Shown: positions 12,514-23,329 of the stretch, piece after piece
How the letters are laid out: each line of letters starts with the position of its first letter
How positions within the stretch are numbered: position 1 is the first letter of the stretch
Source: Nymphaea colorata
Taxonomy: Eukaryota > Streptophyta > Magnoliopsida > Nymphaeales > Nymphaeaceae
Direction of reading: 5' to 3'
Length of the DNA: 64,000 nucleotides
Assembly: GCF_008831285.2 (NCBI RefSeq)
Contig: NC_045142.1
Location: 749,001 to 813,000 of the forward strand
Notes under the pieces: model-generated
What the model was told of the DNA's origin: nothing
Seen by the model: the letters and a program-made list of their open reading frames with translations, nothing else
Databases searched by the model: none
Translations under genes and position numbers: made by a program

Positions 12514-12951
12514 GCCTTCTGATCGTGGACGTAAGCTCAAACAGAGCTGAACCACGTTAATTTCTGTTCTCTTCTTTCGTTTTTCTTTAAAACTTATGTT
12601 GAGATATGGTTGTAAAACTGCTCGCGTAGAAAATTTTGAAATCAGTTACCATGTGGATCCAGAATTTTTTGCAGGATTCGATTAAAGGGACTGGATCAGT
12701 AATCCGATATACTCAATCTATTTACTTCGCTTTTGTTCTTAAGAAACTTTTCATGGAATAGGTCTCTTGCTGCTTGTGTTTGTGTAGTCCGACTAATAAG
12801 AGCCCCATATGATCTATGTTTGGGTGATGATGGAGATCCAGAGAAGAACGTGAAGTCAGATCTAGCTCAAGTTCACTTGGGTATGATGCAAGTGAAACCC
12901 TTTGACACCCCAATATATATGATCTTGATCGCGAGTGGTCCGTATCGAACC

Positions 12952-13141
12952 AGTTCAAAACCAATCCAATAGGTTGCGCACCGTAGGCTGATTCTCTGTA
13001 TATTTCTGGTTGATCTCTAATTTCATTCTTGTACCAACATTAGCTTAATATGGTTTCACAATTGAATCCATCTTAAGCTAATGTTGGTGTAATTCTGAAA
13101 TTGGAGATACAACCATAAATAGAGCCTACACAAACCAGTTT
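12952..13141. mobile_element. Long-TIR MITE family, copy A (3' end truncated)
   Basis: Starts gttcaaaaccaatccaatag, then gctgattctctgtatatttc and gtaccaacattagctta. The inverted half (taagctaatgttggtgt to agagcctac) follows. It is shorter at its outer right end than copies B and C. Confidence 0.7.
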
Positions 13142-13373
13142 ATGGAGGGCGCTGCAGAGAATACGCTAGGTGACAGGGGCGCAGCTAGGTGGGGGCTCTC
13201 CACGAAGTCTATTCTATAAACCTTAAATTAGTGGTTGAACTTAGGTGGATCTGGGTCCAGCTATATAGAACAACCCCACGAAACCGAATCCACTACTCTA
13301 TGATCAATTGAAAATTTGTCAACTATATTAGTACCCATGGAAAAAAAAAAAAATCTTACTCTGCCTCAGCTTC

Positions 13374-13472
13374 AGCTAGGTGGGTTGGGTTGTTGGTGGC
13401 TCGAACCCTGTTGATGCCCCCCAGCTAGGTGGGTTGGGTCGTTGGTGGCTCGAACCCTGTTGATGCCCCCCC
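13374..13472 (+). repeat. About 49-bp tandem duplication
   Basis: Two units starting agctaggtgggttgggt and ending gttgatgcccccc differ by one base (t/c) and the length of the C run. Confidence 0.9.
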
Positions 13473-14721
13473 CAGATAGAACTTAGTAGAACAAGCTTTA
13501 ATTTGTTGACTTAGTCAAAAGATGTATTTGGCAAGTTATTTACTAGGAAACACATTTTGCTTGCTCATACTTTGATAAGTTTTTAAAGCTTAGACCTCGT
13601 GCTAACTAACAGCACAATCTTAAAACTACAAGCTCATGGTAATTAAGAACACGAATTTAAAACTACAAGGTCAAGGAATAGGCCATACCAGGAACTGCGC
13701 ATTGGATTCTGTGGAATGTTAGTAATTTATGACCAACTGATCGTCTTTGATGTCACCTTTAAAATCTGGCGAGCTGAAAACATGTTTGCTTGATTAAAGA
13801 ATCCATGATGGGTATTATATCGTTAGGACTTGGTAGGAAGGAAAAAGAAACAAGTGGCTTGAGGTGGTAGTAACATTAGAAGATACCCCATGTTTAATGT
13901 ATTTCTTTGTTTTGACTTTACTTGGTGAGGAGAAGGTTAACAATTCATAGTTTGAAAAAGACCAAAGGTTCCTTCATTCTTTTTGTCTCTAGGGTTGTAG
14001 ACTGCATCAACACCTGGGTGGAGTTTGGTATATCTGTCGACTTTGGTGACACACTTTCACCATTTACAGTTTAAAAGAATAGTACTCACGAAAATCAAAC
14101 AGGCGACATGCTTTCTACATGCTTCCTTGCCCAACCAACTATGTTATGGCCCTTGAGACCCCTGTTTTTGGGTTCACTTACAGCGGCAGAACTATTTTAA
14201 CTTATTTTTAAAATTTAAGGTGAGTCCAACTATTAAGCCTTACAAAGACAACATTGCTTATGCAATGAAACGACAAAGTTCAGATTTGATACAAGGCCTT
14301 CAACTTGACCCCGGCCACTTTAGCGGCTATTGAGACATAAGGCTGCATTGCAGTAGAGTACTACACAACTCAAGTAGTGAACCGGATTTGAACGTGATCC
14401 AATTGATCCTTCCCTACCTCAGGCTAGCGAGTTTGGATATGGATCTTCGTTGGTTTGGACTAAGAGAACGACATTTGGTACAGGTTTTGATGTTTATAAT
14501 GCCTATGCATTTGTTACATATGACGTTCGTTGGACTTGGAAGTACGAAAAATTTGTAGGCAAATAGTGCAAATGATGACACGTAACTTTAAATAATTAAA
14601 GTAATAAAAAATTTTGATATTTAAATGTTTACCAACATTATATCTCAAACATTATTAAAATTATAGCAACATTAAACAATGACATATGTAAGTTGTTCTC
14701 CAAACTCTGTCTCACATGGAA

Positions 14722-14723
<2 letters not shown>

Positions 14724-14773
<50 letters not shown>
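14724..14773. repeat. (TA)n microsatellite
   Basis: About 25 uninterrupted AT units inside block Q copy 1. Confidence 0.95.
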
Positions 14774-14777
<4 letters not shown>

Positions 14778-15017
14778 GCAAGTCAGAGTTAGGTCGTTCA
14801 CGCCAGTATTGAACCCATAATTTTTCGGGGGGATTGAACCGGCAGGCGCTGGCAACAAAAACCGAAACTATGGTCGATGCCCTCTAATCATATTTAAGGA
14901 CGACAGCTCCAAACCTGGTTGCGTTCGACTTCGACCCGCCTACAAGAAGGGAATGTTTTCAGTGGTTGAGTTTCGGATCACCTAAAGGCGTGAAGAAACA
15001 AAATTTCCACTAAATTC

Positions 15018-15240
15018 GATAGGTTGCGTGCCATAGGCTGATTCTCTTGATATTGATGGTTGATCTACAATTTTGTTATTATACCAACATTAGCTTATTA
15101 TGATTTTGCTTAATACAGTTTAAAACTTGGAACCATCTTACTTAAGGTCATGTTTGTACTTTAATCCTGAAATTAGAGATCCACCTGAAATATACACAGA
15201 ATAAGCCTATGTGGCAGGCGACCTATTGAATTGGTTTTGA
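15018..15240. mobile_element. Long-TIR MITE family, copy B
   Basis: Begins gataggttgcgtgccatagg and ends caggcgacctattgaattgg. Each half is about 100 bp and inverted relative to the other. It shares the inner block ttataccaacattagcttat with the other copies and is embedded in the duplicated block at 14.3 kb. Confidence 0.7.
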
Positions 15241-15689
15241 GTAGTGCTACTTTTCAAATAAACTTTTTATTTGAAAAAAACGTACAAAATAAATTGCTAT
15301 TATTGTTTTAATAAAAAAAAAGGGGATGACGTTTTTAATTGTTTGATTCGAGTTATTATACGTTCTTTGAGCCGATACAGGTTGATACACGACTACAGTG
15401 GTATATAACGGCATGAACAATTTACATCCTTTTTTCTTGATACAACTTTTAACAAAAAATTTGCCCAACCACTTTCAAGGGGATTGGTGGAACAGCCGGG
15501 GAGGGGCTAGTAGGTGGCTAGTTTCAGTTTCGATCTTATGTGGCGTCAACATTTTGTGTTGCAAAAGGAAGGGGGGCACCCATATACAATTAGTACATAA
15601 TTGGATGCCTAATTTAAGGCACCAAAGCAGCTCTAAACCTTGAGGAAACAAGAGAAAAAAAGGTGCTTCACTCTGGAAGTGGGACTATC

Positions 15690-16170
15690 CTCACCTGAAA
15701 AATTTGCCCAACTATTAATTTAGCACATTATTGGTGAATGTTGATTACTATATATGAATTAAAGCACATTGGAGTGCCACTTTAACTGAAATGTTGGCAT
15801 GAAAATGGTGCTAACTGTGACGTGATATTTATCGTAAAGGTTCGTGACATTAAAAGAAACGCTTCATCCTCATTATTGTAATAAAAGATGATAATCTGAG
15901 ATAAATGATTTCCTCCATTCTATACTCTCCACACCGAACCCAGGGAGCTAGCTGATTCAATCAGCTAAGAAATTAATGAAATAGTTATAAGGACATAATT
16001 TTTTTTTTAATTGTTCCAAATTCAAAAAAAATTGATGTCAATGTATTTTATTTATCCAAATCCAAACCGCTCGTATCATACAAATGGCTTTACCTGCTAG
16101 ATATTTTTGACGTTAATATTCATCAAATGATCGTAGGGTCCGGGAGGGAGTCGCCGTGTCATTGCATATA
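15690..16170 (+). repeat. Repeat family R, copy 1
   Basis: Shares gtgaatgttgattactatat, gtgccactttaactgaaatg, ctccattctatactctcc and caaatggctttacctgctag with copies at 17.8 kb (inverted) and 23.3 kb. No ORF or transposase signature. Confidence 0.7.
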
Positions 16171-16239
16171 AAGATGGCTTATTATGTACATATGTACGTA
16201 TGTATATAATTATCAATTGGTTAATAATGCTCGTGTTGA

Positions 16240-17800
16240 CCACAATTTGTTTCCTGATTTCTCATTTTGATTACACTCCTCCAATTGAGCTGACATGAGA
16301 TTATCGCAGTAAGTGTCATGCTTTGTGTTATCTTCAAGGATGTTCTAAATTTCTAATGAGGTGCTACTAAATCAAGCAGGAAGGAAAGGTTGGGCAAGAA
16401 AAGGGATTTTTAACCTGGTTCAGATTTCTCAATACTAACTCCACCAATTCTGGCACAATAAATGCTTAACCTTGTGAGTTTTTGCTACTATCATCATTTA
16501 TACATGGCATTTTTCTCTTATAGAAAAAATATATATATCATTTCATAATAGGTAATGTAACTGCTGCTTATCCATCGAGTTGTCAGCCAACTGCTTGCAT
16601 ATTTTTTCTTTCTATTAAAATTATCCTTGATTGCCATGACAATCTTTGGCATTTTATCTCCTAAATATTTACCAACTGTGATGCGATTTGTTTCCTTTTG
16701 TATGGAGATTGATGATTTCTGATTTTGGTTTTGCTCTTCCATTTGAGTTGGCACATGCACATTATATTTTATGTGTATACCATATTCACAAATAAAGTTT
16801 CAGAGTTTTAAAGGGCAAGGTTTTTATGGGATATAATACGGTGAGTTCAAAAAAATGAGAAAGAAAATGGATCAAATATAATAAATTTAAAATTTAAGAA
16901 ACTAAAAATAGAGAAAAATAAAATAAGTATGAAACTAATGACATAAACATTAAAAAAATAAGTGGATTTGCAACAAATAAAAAATTGAAAATGAAGAAAA
17001 AAAACTGTTTTACATTAAAAAAACATGAAAAAATTGGATAATTTTGAAAAAAACGCGTTTTTTGTTTTTAACGCTTTTTAAAAAAAACACATTTTTTAAA
17101 ATATTTAAATGACAATTTACTTCATCACATTTTTCGAGGTTTTTTAAAACTATGACACTGGTGTATACATAGAAAACTTGGATTCCACTAGAATCCAGCA
17201 TTGATATGCACACACACACACAGGTAGTCATCTATATATATATCTCTGTGTATCTGTGAGTTTATATATTGTGTCTTCTTTTTTACATTGTTGTGGCAGA
17301 TAAAGGAAGTTTTCTAGTTATTCTCTTTTTGTTCTCTAGAAATTCATATTAATTTGTTGGCAGCCGTGCTTGATCTAGGAGAAGGCAGGCTGTGATCTGT
17401 TGTCTCTTTCTTTGATGTTTTACTTTTCAAATGACTTCTGAACTAAAGAGAATGTCTCGTTGTTTGTGGAGGACCGATCAAATTCCAAATTAAATGGGTT
17501 TAAAAGATTGAGAAAAGTAAAGCAAAGAACTGAAGGTAATCATAGAAAAGAATAAGAGTTAATGATTTGCCTATGTATTTATTTTTTGTTGGTCATGATT
17601 GGTGAACACACTACAAAAAACCTAGGCATTACAGACGGTCAGAAAATGTTAGTGAAACAAAGGTGAGCGTGGGTAATGGTTTTACCGGTTATTGTTGACG
17701 AAGAGAACGGTGGTTCAAAAATGAACTCCACTTGCATCTTGATTGCCCACATTCCCATATCTATTAGTTCAGACACTAGTGACTTTGTATTATATATATA
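16240..17800 (+). repeat. Copy 2 of the HPt 5'-flank/intron-1 block
   Basis: Same order of elements as copy 1: cctgatttctcattttgatt, aatgaggtgctactaaatc, ttatccttgattgccatgac, agataaaggaagttttctag, gaactgaaggtaatcatag. It then continues with ttgattgcccacattcccat (about 17,737), matching HPt intron 1 beyond where copy 1 ends. A CACTA-type terminus interrupts it at 17,609. Confidence 0.7.
17609..17695 (+). mobile_element. CACTA (En/Spm) transposon terminus remnant
   Basis: CACTACAAAAAA at 17609-17620 is the classic CACTA end, followed by sequence not present at the matching place in copy 1 or in the HPt intron. No opposite terminus was found nearby, so this is a solo end of about 85 bp. Confidence 0.45.
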
Positions 17801-17821
17801 TATATATATATATATGGCATA

Positions 17822-18424
17822 AGGCTGCCCCCATCAGGGTGTTGAACAAGCATAGGTACTTTGATAAAATTAGCATAATACATCCTGTTTGGATTTGGAT
17901 AAACGATGAAATACGTTAAGATCAATTTTATTGAATTTGGTACAAGTAAAAAAAATGTATGTCCTTTGTAACAATTTCATTCATTTCTTAGCTGATTGAA
18001 TCAGCATGCCCTCCGGGTTAAGTGTGGAGTATAGAATTGAGGAAGTAATCTCAGATGATCATCTTTTTCTGCAATAATGAGCATGAACCGCTTCTTTTAA
18101 TGTCGGCAAGAAAGCTTTATGATAAATATCTCTTATTATCACAGTTAGCACCATTTTCGTGCCAGCATTTCAGTTAAAGTGGCACTCAAATGTGCTTTAA
18201 TTCATATATAGTAATCAACATTCACCAATAATTGCCAAGAAAACAGAGTGGAAAGAATGGTTGGTCACCGGTAAATTAATGGTGCCCATCTTCCCAAAAA
18301 CAGCAGCTCCAGCTCCTCCATACCTCCTCTGGGTGGGTAAGAGAGAGAAAGAGATCTAGAGAGAGAAAGAAGAAAAAATGCTAGCTACCAACTTTAGCTT
18401 TCCTTTTGTTTACACTTTTGAGAC
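17822..18424 (-). repeat. Repeat family R, copy 2 (inverted)
   Basis: Reverse complement of 23,330-23,940 over about 600 bp, from ctcaaaagtgtaaacaaaag to the terminus tgttcaacaccctgatgggg. It directly abuts block Q copy 2. Confidence 0.75.
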
Positions 18425-18961
18425 ACATGGCTGTATTGGAGTAGAGTACTACGCGATTCAAGTAGTGAAATGGATTTCAACCTGATCCAATTGATCTTTC
18501 ACTGCCTCAGGCTGGCGAGTTTGGATATGGATCTGGGTTGGGTTCGGTTGGATCAAGAGAACGACATCTAATAGATCCTTTTGATATTTATGCCTGAGCC
18601 TTTGTTGCATATTGTGGATTGGGGAACAGATGACGTGGGGTTGGACATGGAAGTACGAAAATTTGTTGGTGAATAGCGCGTATGATGATGGCATGCAACT
18701 TTCAATAATTAATGTAATAAAAAAATATGTTTTGATATTTAAATGTTAACCAACATTATGTATCTATTAAAAGTAAATTAAAATATTAAACAATGACATA
18801 TGTTAATGTTGTTCTCCAAAGACATGCAGCCAAACTCACCCTCACTTGGTTTATTATGGGTTGATTTTGTCATAGGCATAACCAAAACGGCGAAGTTCTT
18901 TTAGCTGCAGCTTATAAGTTGATTTATATAGTCCGGGTCACACTCTTCTGAGCCAGTATCT

Positions 18962-18992
18962 TGAGTCAACGTTGACTCACGTGTTGACTCAG
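18962..18992. promoter_or_regulatory. W-box/G-box palindromic cluster
   Basis: tgagtcaacgttgactca is an 18-bp perfect palindrome made of two divergent W-box cores (TTGAC). It is followed at once by CACGTG (18978-18983) and another TTGAC. No gene was recognised next to it. Confidence 0.4.
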
Positions 18993-19628
18993 TTTTGCTC
19001 CTACTATAACTGGTTAGATTGGTAAAATTATGAGACCAAGAGAAGGAACAAAGTCGAAAGGTGGTTCTAGTTACACCTTGAGCATGCACTTAAGCCCACG
19101 CAAATAAAAGAGAGATCAGAGAACCTTTCACAAGAAATGAAGAATCAAGCAAGCATCACCTTCATGGGATGTCTAATATATACATAAATACATGCATTTA
19201 TACATACAGAGGGGGAGCTGGATTATAGGTGGTGGGGGCAATTGCACACACCAGCCCGCAAAATTTACCCTATTTACGTATAGAAACATTTAGTATTTTA
19301 CATATGAGTGCCCCCTTCAGTTTAAAATTTATAAAGCTTGAAGTGCCCCTCAGCCAGAAATTACATATATTTTATTTTATTTATCGTTATTATTATCTTT
19401 TCTTTTCTTTTTTTAAAGACCAGTTAGAGGTAGGTGAGCCCTTATTGAACCCTTAGTTTTTCCTTGGGCTTGAACCGGCCGGCGCCGGTGACAAAAATCG
19501 AAACTATGGTCGATGCTCGGCAGCTCCAAAATTGTTTGCCTTTGACCCGCCTTCACGAAAGGGATGTTATTAGTGGATCAGTATTGGATCAGCTAAATGC
19601 GTGAAGAAACAAAATTTCCACTAAATTT

Positions 19629-19869
19629 GACAGTTCAAAACAGATTCAATAGGTTGCGTGTCATAAGCTGATTCTCTCTATATTTCTGGTTGATCTATAA
19701 TGTCCATAGTATGCCGACATTAGCTTATTATGAGTTTGCTTAATACAGTTTAACAATAGAAACCATCTTAAAATAATGTTGATGTGATACTAAAATTAGA
19801 GATCAACCGGAAATATACACAGAATCAGCCTCTGTGGCACGCGGCCAATTGAATCGGCTTTGAACTGCT
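19629..19869. mobile_element. Long-TIR MITE family, copy C (most complete)
   Basis: Termini gttcaaaacagattcaatag and the reverse complement gttcaaagccgattcaattg define TIRs of about 100 bp in a 240-bp element with no coding capacity. The inner TIR carries tatatttctggttgatct on the left and its inverse, agatcaaccggaaatata, on the right. Confidence 0.75.
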
Positions 19870-20240
19870 ACACCCCTAGGTATAAACATGCATGTTGACA
19901 CATGCAACACAGAGAGTTCTCATTCTTTATTTGGGTCAGCCGCACTCAAATGTGGCCTTTTAAACTCCGAGGTATCAAGTTCAACTTGTGACTTGTTAGA
20001 TTGGACTCTTGTCGGCAGCTAGCATCTTGTTTATTGCATTTTTTATATTAAAAACAATTTTTTTAGGATTTACATTAATTGAATATATCAGAGGTGGCAA
20101 TATTTCAAAGATAAGGCCAACCCCTCTGACTGTAACTATAGTTGGTGGCCACCAAAAATCTTAGATGCCGCAAAACCAAGCCTCTCTGTCCTTTTCTTCT
20201 TTTTGCTTTCCATTAGCTGAAAACAAAACAGCAAATTTGG

Positions 20241-20700
20241 CTTTATGATAAATTAATGGCACCATCGCTAGCAAGTTGGCAAGCAGAATTGGGTAATGTC
20301 TCAACTCTGAACTCAAGTCAACTATAATTGTTTCTCCGCGTAAGGTTTACAACTTGAATGATGGGATAGGAGACTGCACACGTTGGTGCTTGCATGAAGC
20401 CAAAAACAAGAGAGAGAGAGCATCTTTTAAGCATCTTTTGCCCTCGTTGGTGCTAAATGCACTAGATATCATACTTTGCCTGGTTATCATACTTTGGGAA
20501 GAACCACTTAAAACTCTCTTATCTCTTTACCTCTCTTTTGGCACTTTAGGATTCAGACATCACTAGCAAAATAAAAGCTAGACTATAATCGGAAACCTTG
20601 TTTGGAGGTGTCAACTGCCCGGCTCCACGCATTTAGCTCAGATTTGATAATGTGTATAATCAAGTTTGATTCAATTCCATTGTTTGTGGCTCCACTCTTA

Positions 20701-20731
<31 letters not shown>

Positions 20732-20924
20732 TTTGGCTTCATGCAAGCACCATCGTGTGCAGTCTTCTTTCCCATCTTTCAAGTTGTATCTCCTAGTGTA
20801 AGATCGTATGGCCAAACCTTATGCGGACAAACAACTACAGTTGACTTGAGTTCCGAGTTGAGACATTACCCAATTCTGCTTGCCAACTTGGTAGCGATGG
20901 TGCCATTAAATTTATCATCTAAAG
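20241..20924. repeat. Large inverted repeat, arms about 180-220 bp
   Basis: Left arm 20241-20420 (aatggcaccatcgctagcaa, ggtgcttgcatgaagccaaa) and right arm 20705-20924 (tttggcttcatgcaagcacc, ttggtagcgatggtgccatt) are reverse complements with a gap of about 30 bases in the left arm. The inner ends are (GA)n/(CT)n tracts. The spacer is about 285 bp without a recognised gene. Confidence 0.8.
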
Positions 20925-20949
20925 GACCAATGATGTCGTCCTTTAGATG

Positions 20950-21060
20950 GTTACAGGGCATCGACCATGGTTTCAAATTTTGTCACCGGTGCCGGCCGGT
21001 TCAAGCCTAAGGAAAAACTAAGGGTTCAATAAGGGCTCACCTACCTCTAACTGGTGAGGT
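20950..21060 (-). repeat. Inverted fragment of block Q
   Basis: gcatcgaccatggtttcaaa through caccggtgccggccggttca to cctacctctaactggt is the reverse complement of about 19,420-19,518. It abuts the inverted repeat at 20.24-20.92 kb. Confidence 0.75.
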
Positions 21061-21161
21061 TTTGTCTAATGTCAAGGTACTCACCAAAAATAACATCCCA
21101 CCAGCCAAGTGAGAGCCAAATTGTTTCTTTCCCCTCGTCTCGTTTTTAGAGTACATGATGA

Positions 21162-21783
21162 CTGGTGTAAGACTATATATTAGTTATTACATTTGTCCAA
21201 TCTCACTAGTATAAGAGAGTTGAAGTAACTGTCACTCAAAGCAGTGGTAAACCATCTACCAGCCAGCCCAAACTTTCGTCTATTACTTATTCAACACATA
21301 CACGCACGTAGATTACGTTACATGAGTGTGGAAGTCACGTCATCAAGTGCCCTACTTCGCAATGCGAAATATCAGTTAAGTCATTCCTTTCCACACTCAT
21401 GTAACGGAATCTACATGTGTGTATTAATGCATCATTATCATTCTATGCATTAACAAAGAGAGTTTTTAAAAAAAAACCATAACCATATTTAGCTCATAAT
21501 AGCTCTCTTATGTGTTCAAAAATTGTAGCTTTTTGGTTGTCATAGTTTTAGGCATGAGCAATGAAGTGCAATTTTATTAATAAGTAATGGACGTGTCTCA
21601 AAAAACCATATTTAGCTCATAATACCGGTCTCATCTAGGTGCGTGTATGTGTTCAATAAGTAATAGACGAAAGTTTGGGCGATGGTTGGTAGATGGTCGG
21701 CCACTGGTTTGAGAGACACTTACTTCAACTCTCTTATGCTAGTGAAAATGGATTAATGTAATAGCTAATACATAGTCCTCCAC
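21162..21783. mobile_element. Nested foldback element
   Basis: Outer arms 21162-21310 and 21638-21783 are inverted copies (aagagagttgaagtaactgt against acttacttcaactctctt; aaactttcgtctattactta against its inverse). Inside lies a second hairpin with 26-nt arms (21309-21334 gtagattacgttacatgagt; 21389-21414 inverse), plus a direct repeat ccatatttagctcataata at 21,485 and 21,607. Confidence 0.8.
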
Positions 21784-23221
21784 CCGTCACCAACACAGTC
21801 ATATATATATATTTTCAAATCATTCCCGATGAGCGGTCGTCTGACAGCTACCAATTTCTCTCTACATGAAGAAACTGGTAAAACTCACTGCATGGACCGA
21901 ATCTTCCTGAAAACCCAATGACCAACCAGAGACGGGACTTGAAAATCAAAGGTCAAAAGTTCTGGCATACAGTGACATGATTCATAGCTCAAAAAACTTG
22001 AGCTTTCGGTCAACTGATATTTTCAAAAACCAAAAAGATCAGATCCATTTGGTTGGGGAGAGAAAAGAAATATCGTTGATGTGAAATCTAAATAGAATAT
22101 TTTATTAGATTTAACTATTATAAGGGATCGGTTCTACGACAGGAGCTTAAAAAGAATAAGCTAGCACAGATTGGTCATACTCACTCATTTAGAAATCACG
22201 TTTAACGAACCAAGATTCTTATACTGACTGATTACCAAATTCACTCAAACTTTAACCAATCTGAGAGTTTCCAACTCTTGTGCATAGGCTGGTGAGCGGA
22301 CCAAACTAAGCTCATTTCTAAACAAGTTGGGTGTCTGGAACCAGGCCGAGCTTGACTGGTCTTTTGAACTTAAAGTCGGGGGACGAGAAAAGCACAGCTG
22401 AGTCTAGTCTAGTCTCGTCGATGTTGACGTGGCGTGATGCCATTGGCCGGAGCACATGCACTCGCTAGCCCTTCCATACCCGAAATGATTGTGCCGAGAT
22501 GCAAACAAACAAATTCTAGGGTTAACTCCATATGGCCGGCCAATTAGGTTCCCGACGACTTGGATGTCCTAGTCATGGGACTGCAGTCCTTAACCAAAGT
22601 CAAGTGTCTACAATTATTGATCATCTACATAAACTAAACTAGATTCGGTGGAATGAACCCGGCCATGCAAGGTCCCAATCAACTCACCAATGATTTAGTT
22701 AACTGGACATGGTTTAAATGATTACACCAAAGAGACAACTGGGTCCTGCCAAGAAAGACTGGAAGTTGGTGCTAAAAGAGAGTGAACAGCGAATGGTGAG
22801 TCAGACCTTCCTTCCTCATCACCAGTTGAACTGGTACTGTGGTATAGCCAGAGATTTCAATTTTTTCTCTGGATTTCGTCACTGCTATCAGTTTCTCCCT
22901 CTACACAAAGCTCAAATTTTAATTCCCTCTCTTTATTTTTTTCTGGGTAGGAAGTGCAGTTGAAATTTAACAAAGTGGAAGGTGTGAGAGTGATGGTGTC
23001 ACGCCATATGCATTGCACCAAACGATGCATAAGGAAGTCTTTTATTCTCTGTGTCCGTGGACTGCAGCCATTCAGCGTCACTGTTTGGCATTACTCATCA
23101 CCGATCAACCCAAAGGCGAAGCGAGAGAGAGAGTCAGTCACAGCTCACGGCTACCCAGATAGAAAGAATCACAATTCAGGACTACCCATCATCTTAAAGA
23201 GAGAAATACTGTGTACTTCGC

Positions 23222-23257
<36 letters not shown>

Positions 23258-23329
23258 CATATATAGATGGAGGTGGTTTTGAAAGAGAATCCGCTGCTGG
23301 TTTATGGATGGATCTGGGGGCGGTCTTGT
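21784..23329. other. Intergenic, no gene recognised
   Basis: Short ORFs at 22,718-23,343 are interrupted and show no known motif. A TATA-like catatataga follows the GA run at 23,256. Confidence 0.5.
23225..23256. repeat. (GA)n microsatellite
   Basis: About 16 GA units, followed by catatatagatgg. Confidence 0.95.

Larger units (their letters stand above)
10941..12951. other. Intergenic with low-complexity ORFs
   Basis: Apart from the SINE-like fragment and the 30-bp duplication, I see only pyrimidine-rich (11,500-11,620) and purine-rich (11,730-11,960) tracts; no gene recognised. Confidence 0.5.
14340..15240 (+). repeat. Duplicated block Q, copy 1
   Basis: From agtagagtactacacaactc through the block tggaagtacgaaaaatttg, a (TA)n tract and ccgaaactatggtcgatgc, to MITE copy B. 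It is the direct counterpart of 18,435-19,869. Confidence 0.7.
18435..19869 (+). repeat. Duplicated block Q, copy 2
   Basis: Repeats the order of block Q copy 1 (gagtagagtactacgcgatt, tggaagtacgaaaatttg, tcgaaactatggtcgatgct, MITE copy C). An extra segment of about 500 bp (18,840-19,410), which holds a W-box/G-box palindrome, is present here only. Confidence 0.7.

Noticed and set aside
12274..12522. 82-codon Lys/Glu-rich ORF as a gene
   Set aside because: No homology seen, and part of it is a recent 30-bp duplication; it stays unsupported.
20241..21783. CRISPR-like or tandem repeat array
   Set aside because: The repeats are large inverted arms, not short regularly spaced repeats, and the genome is a plant's.
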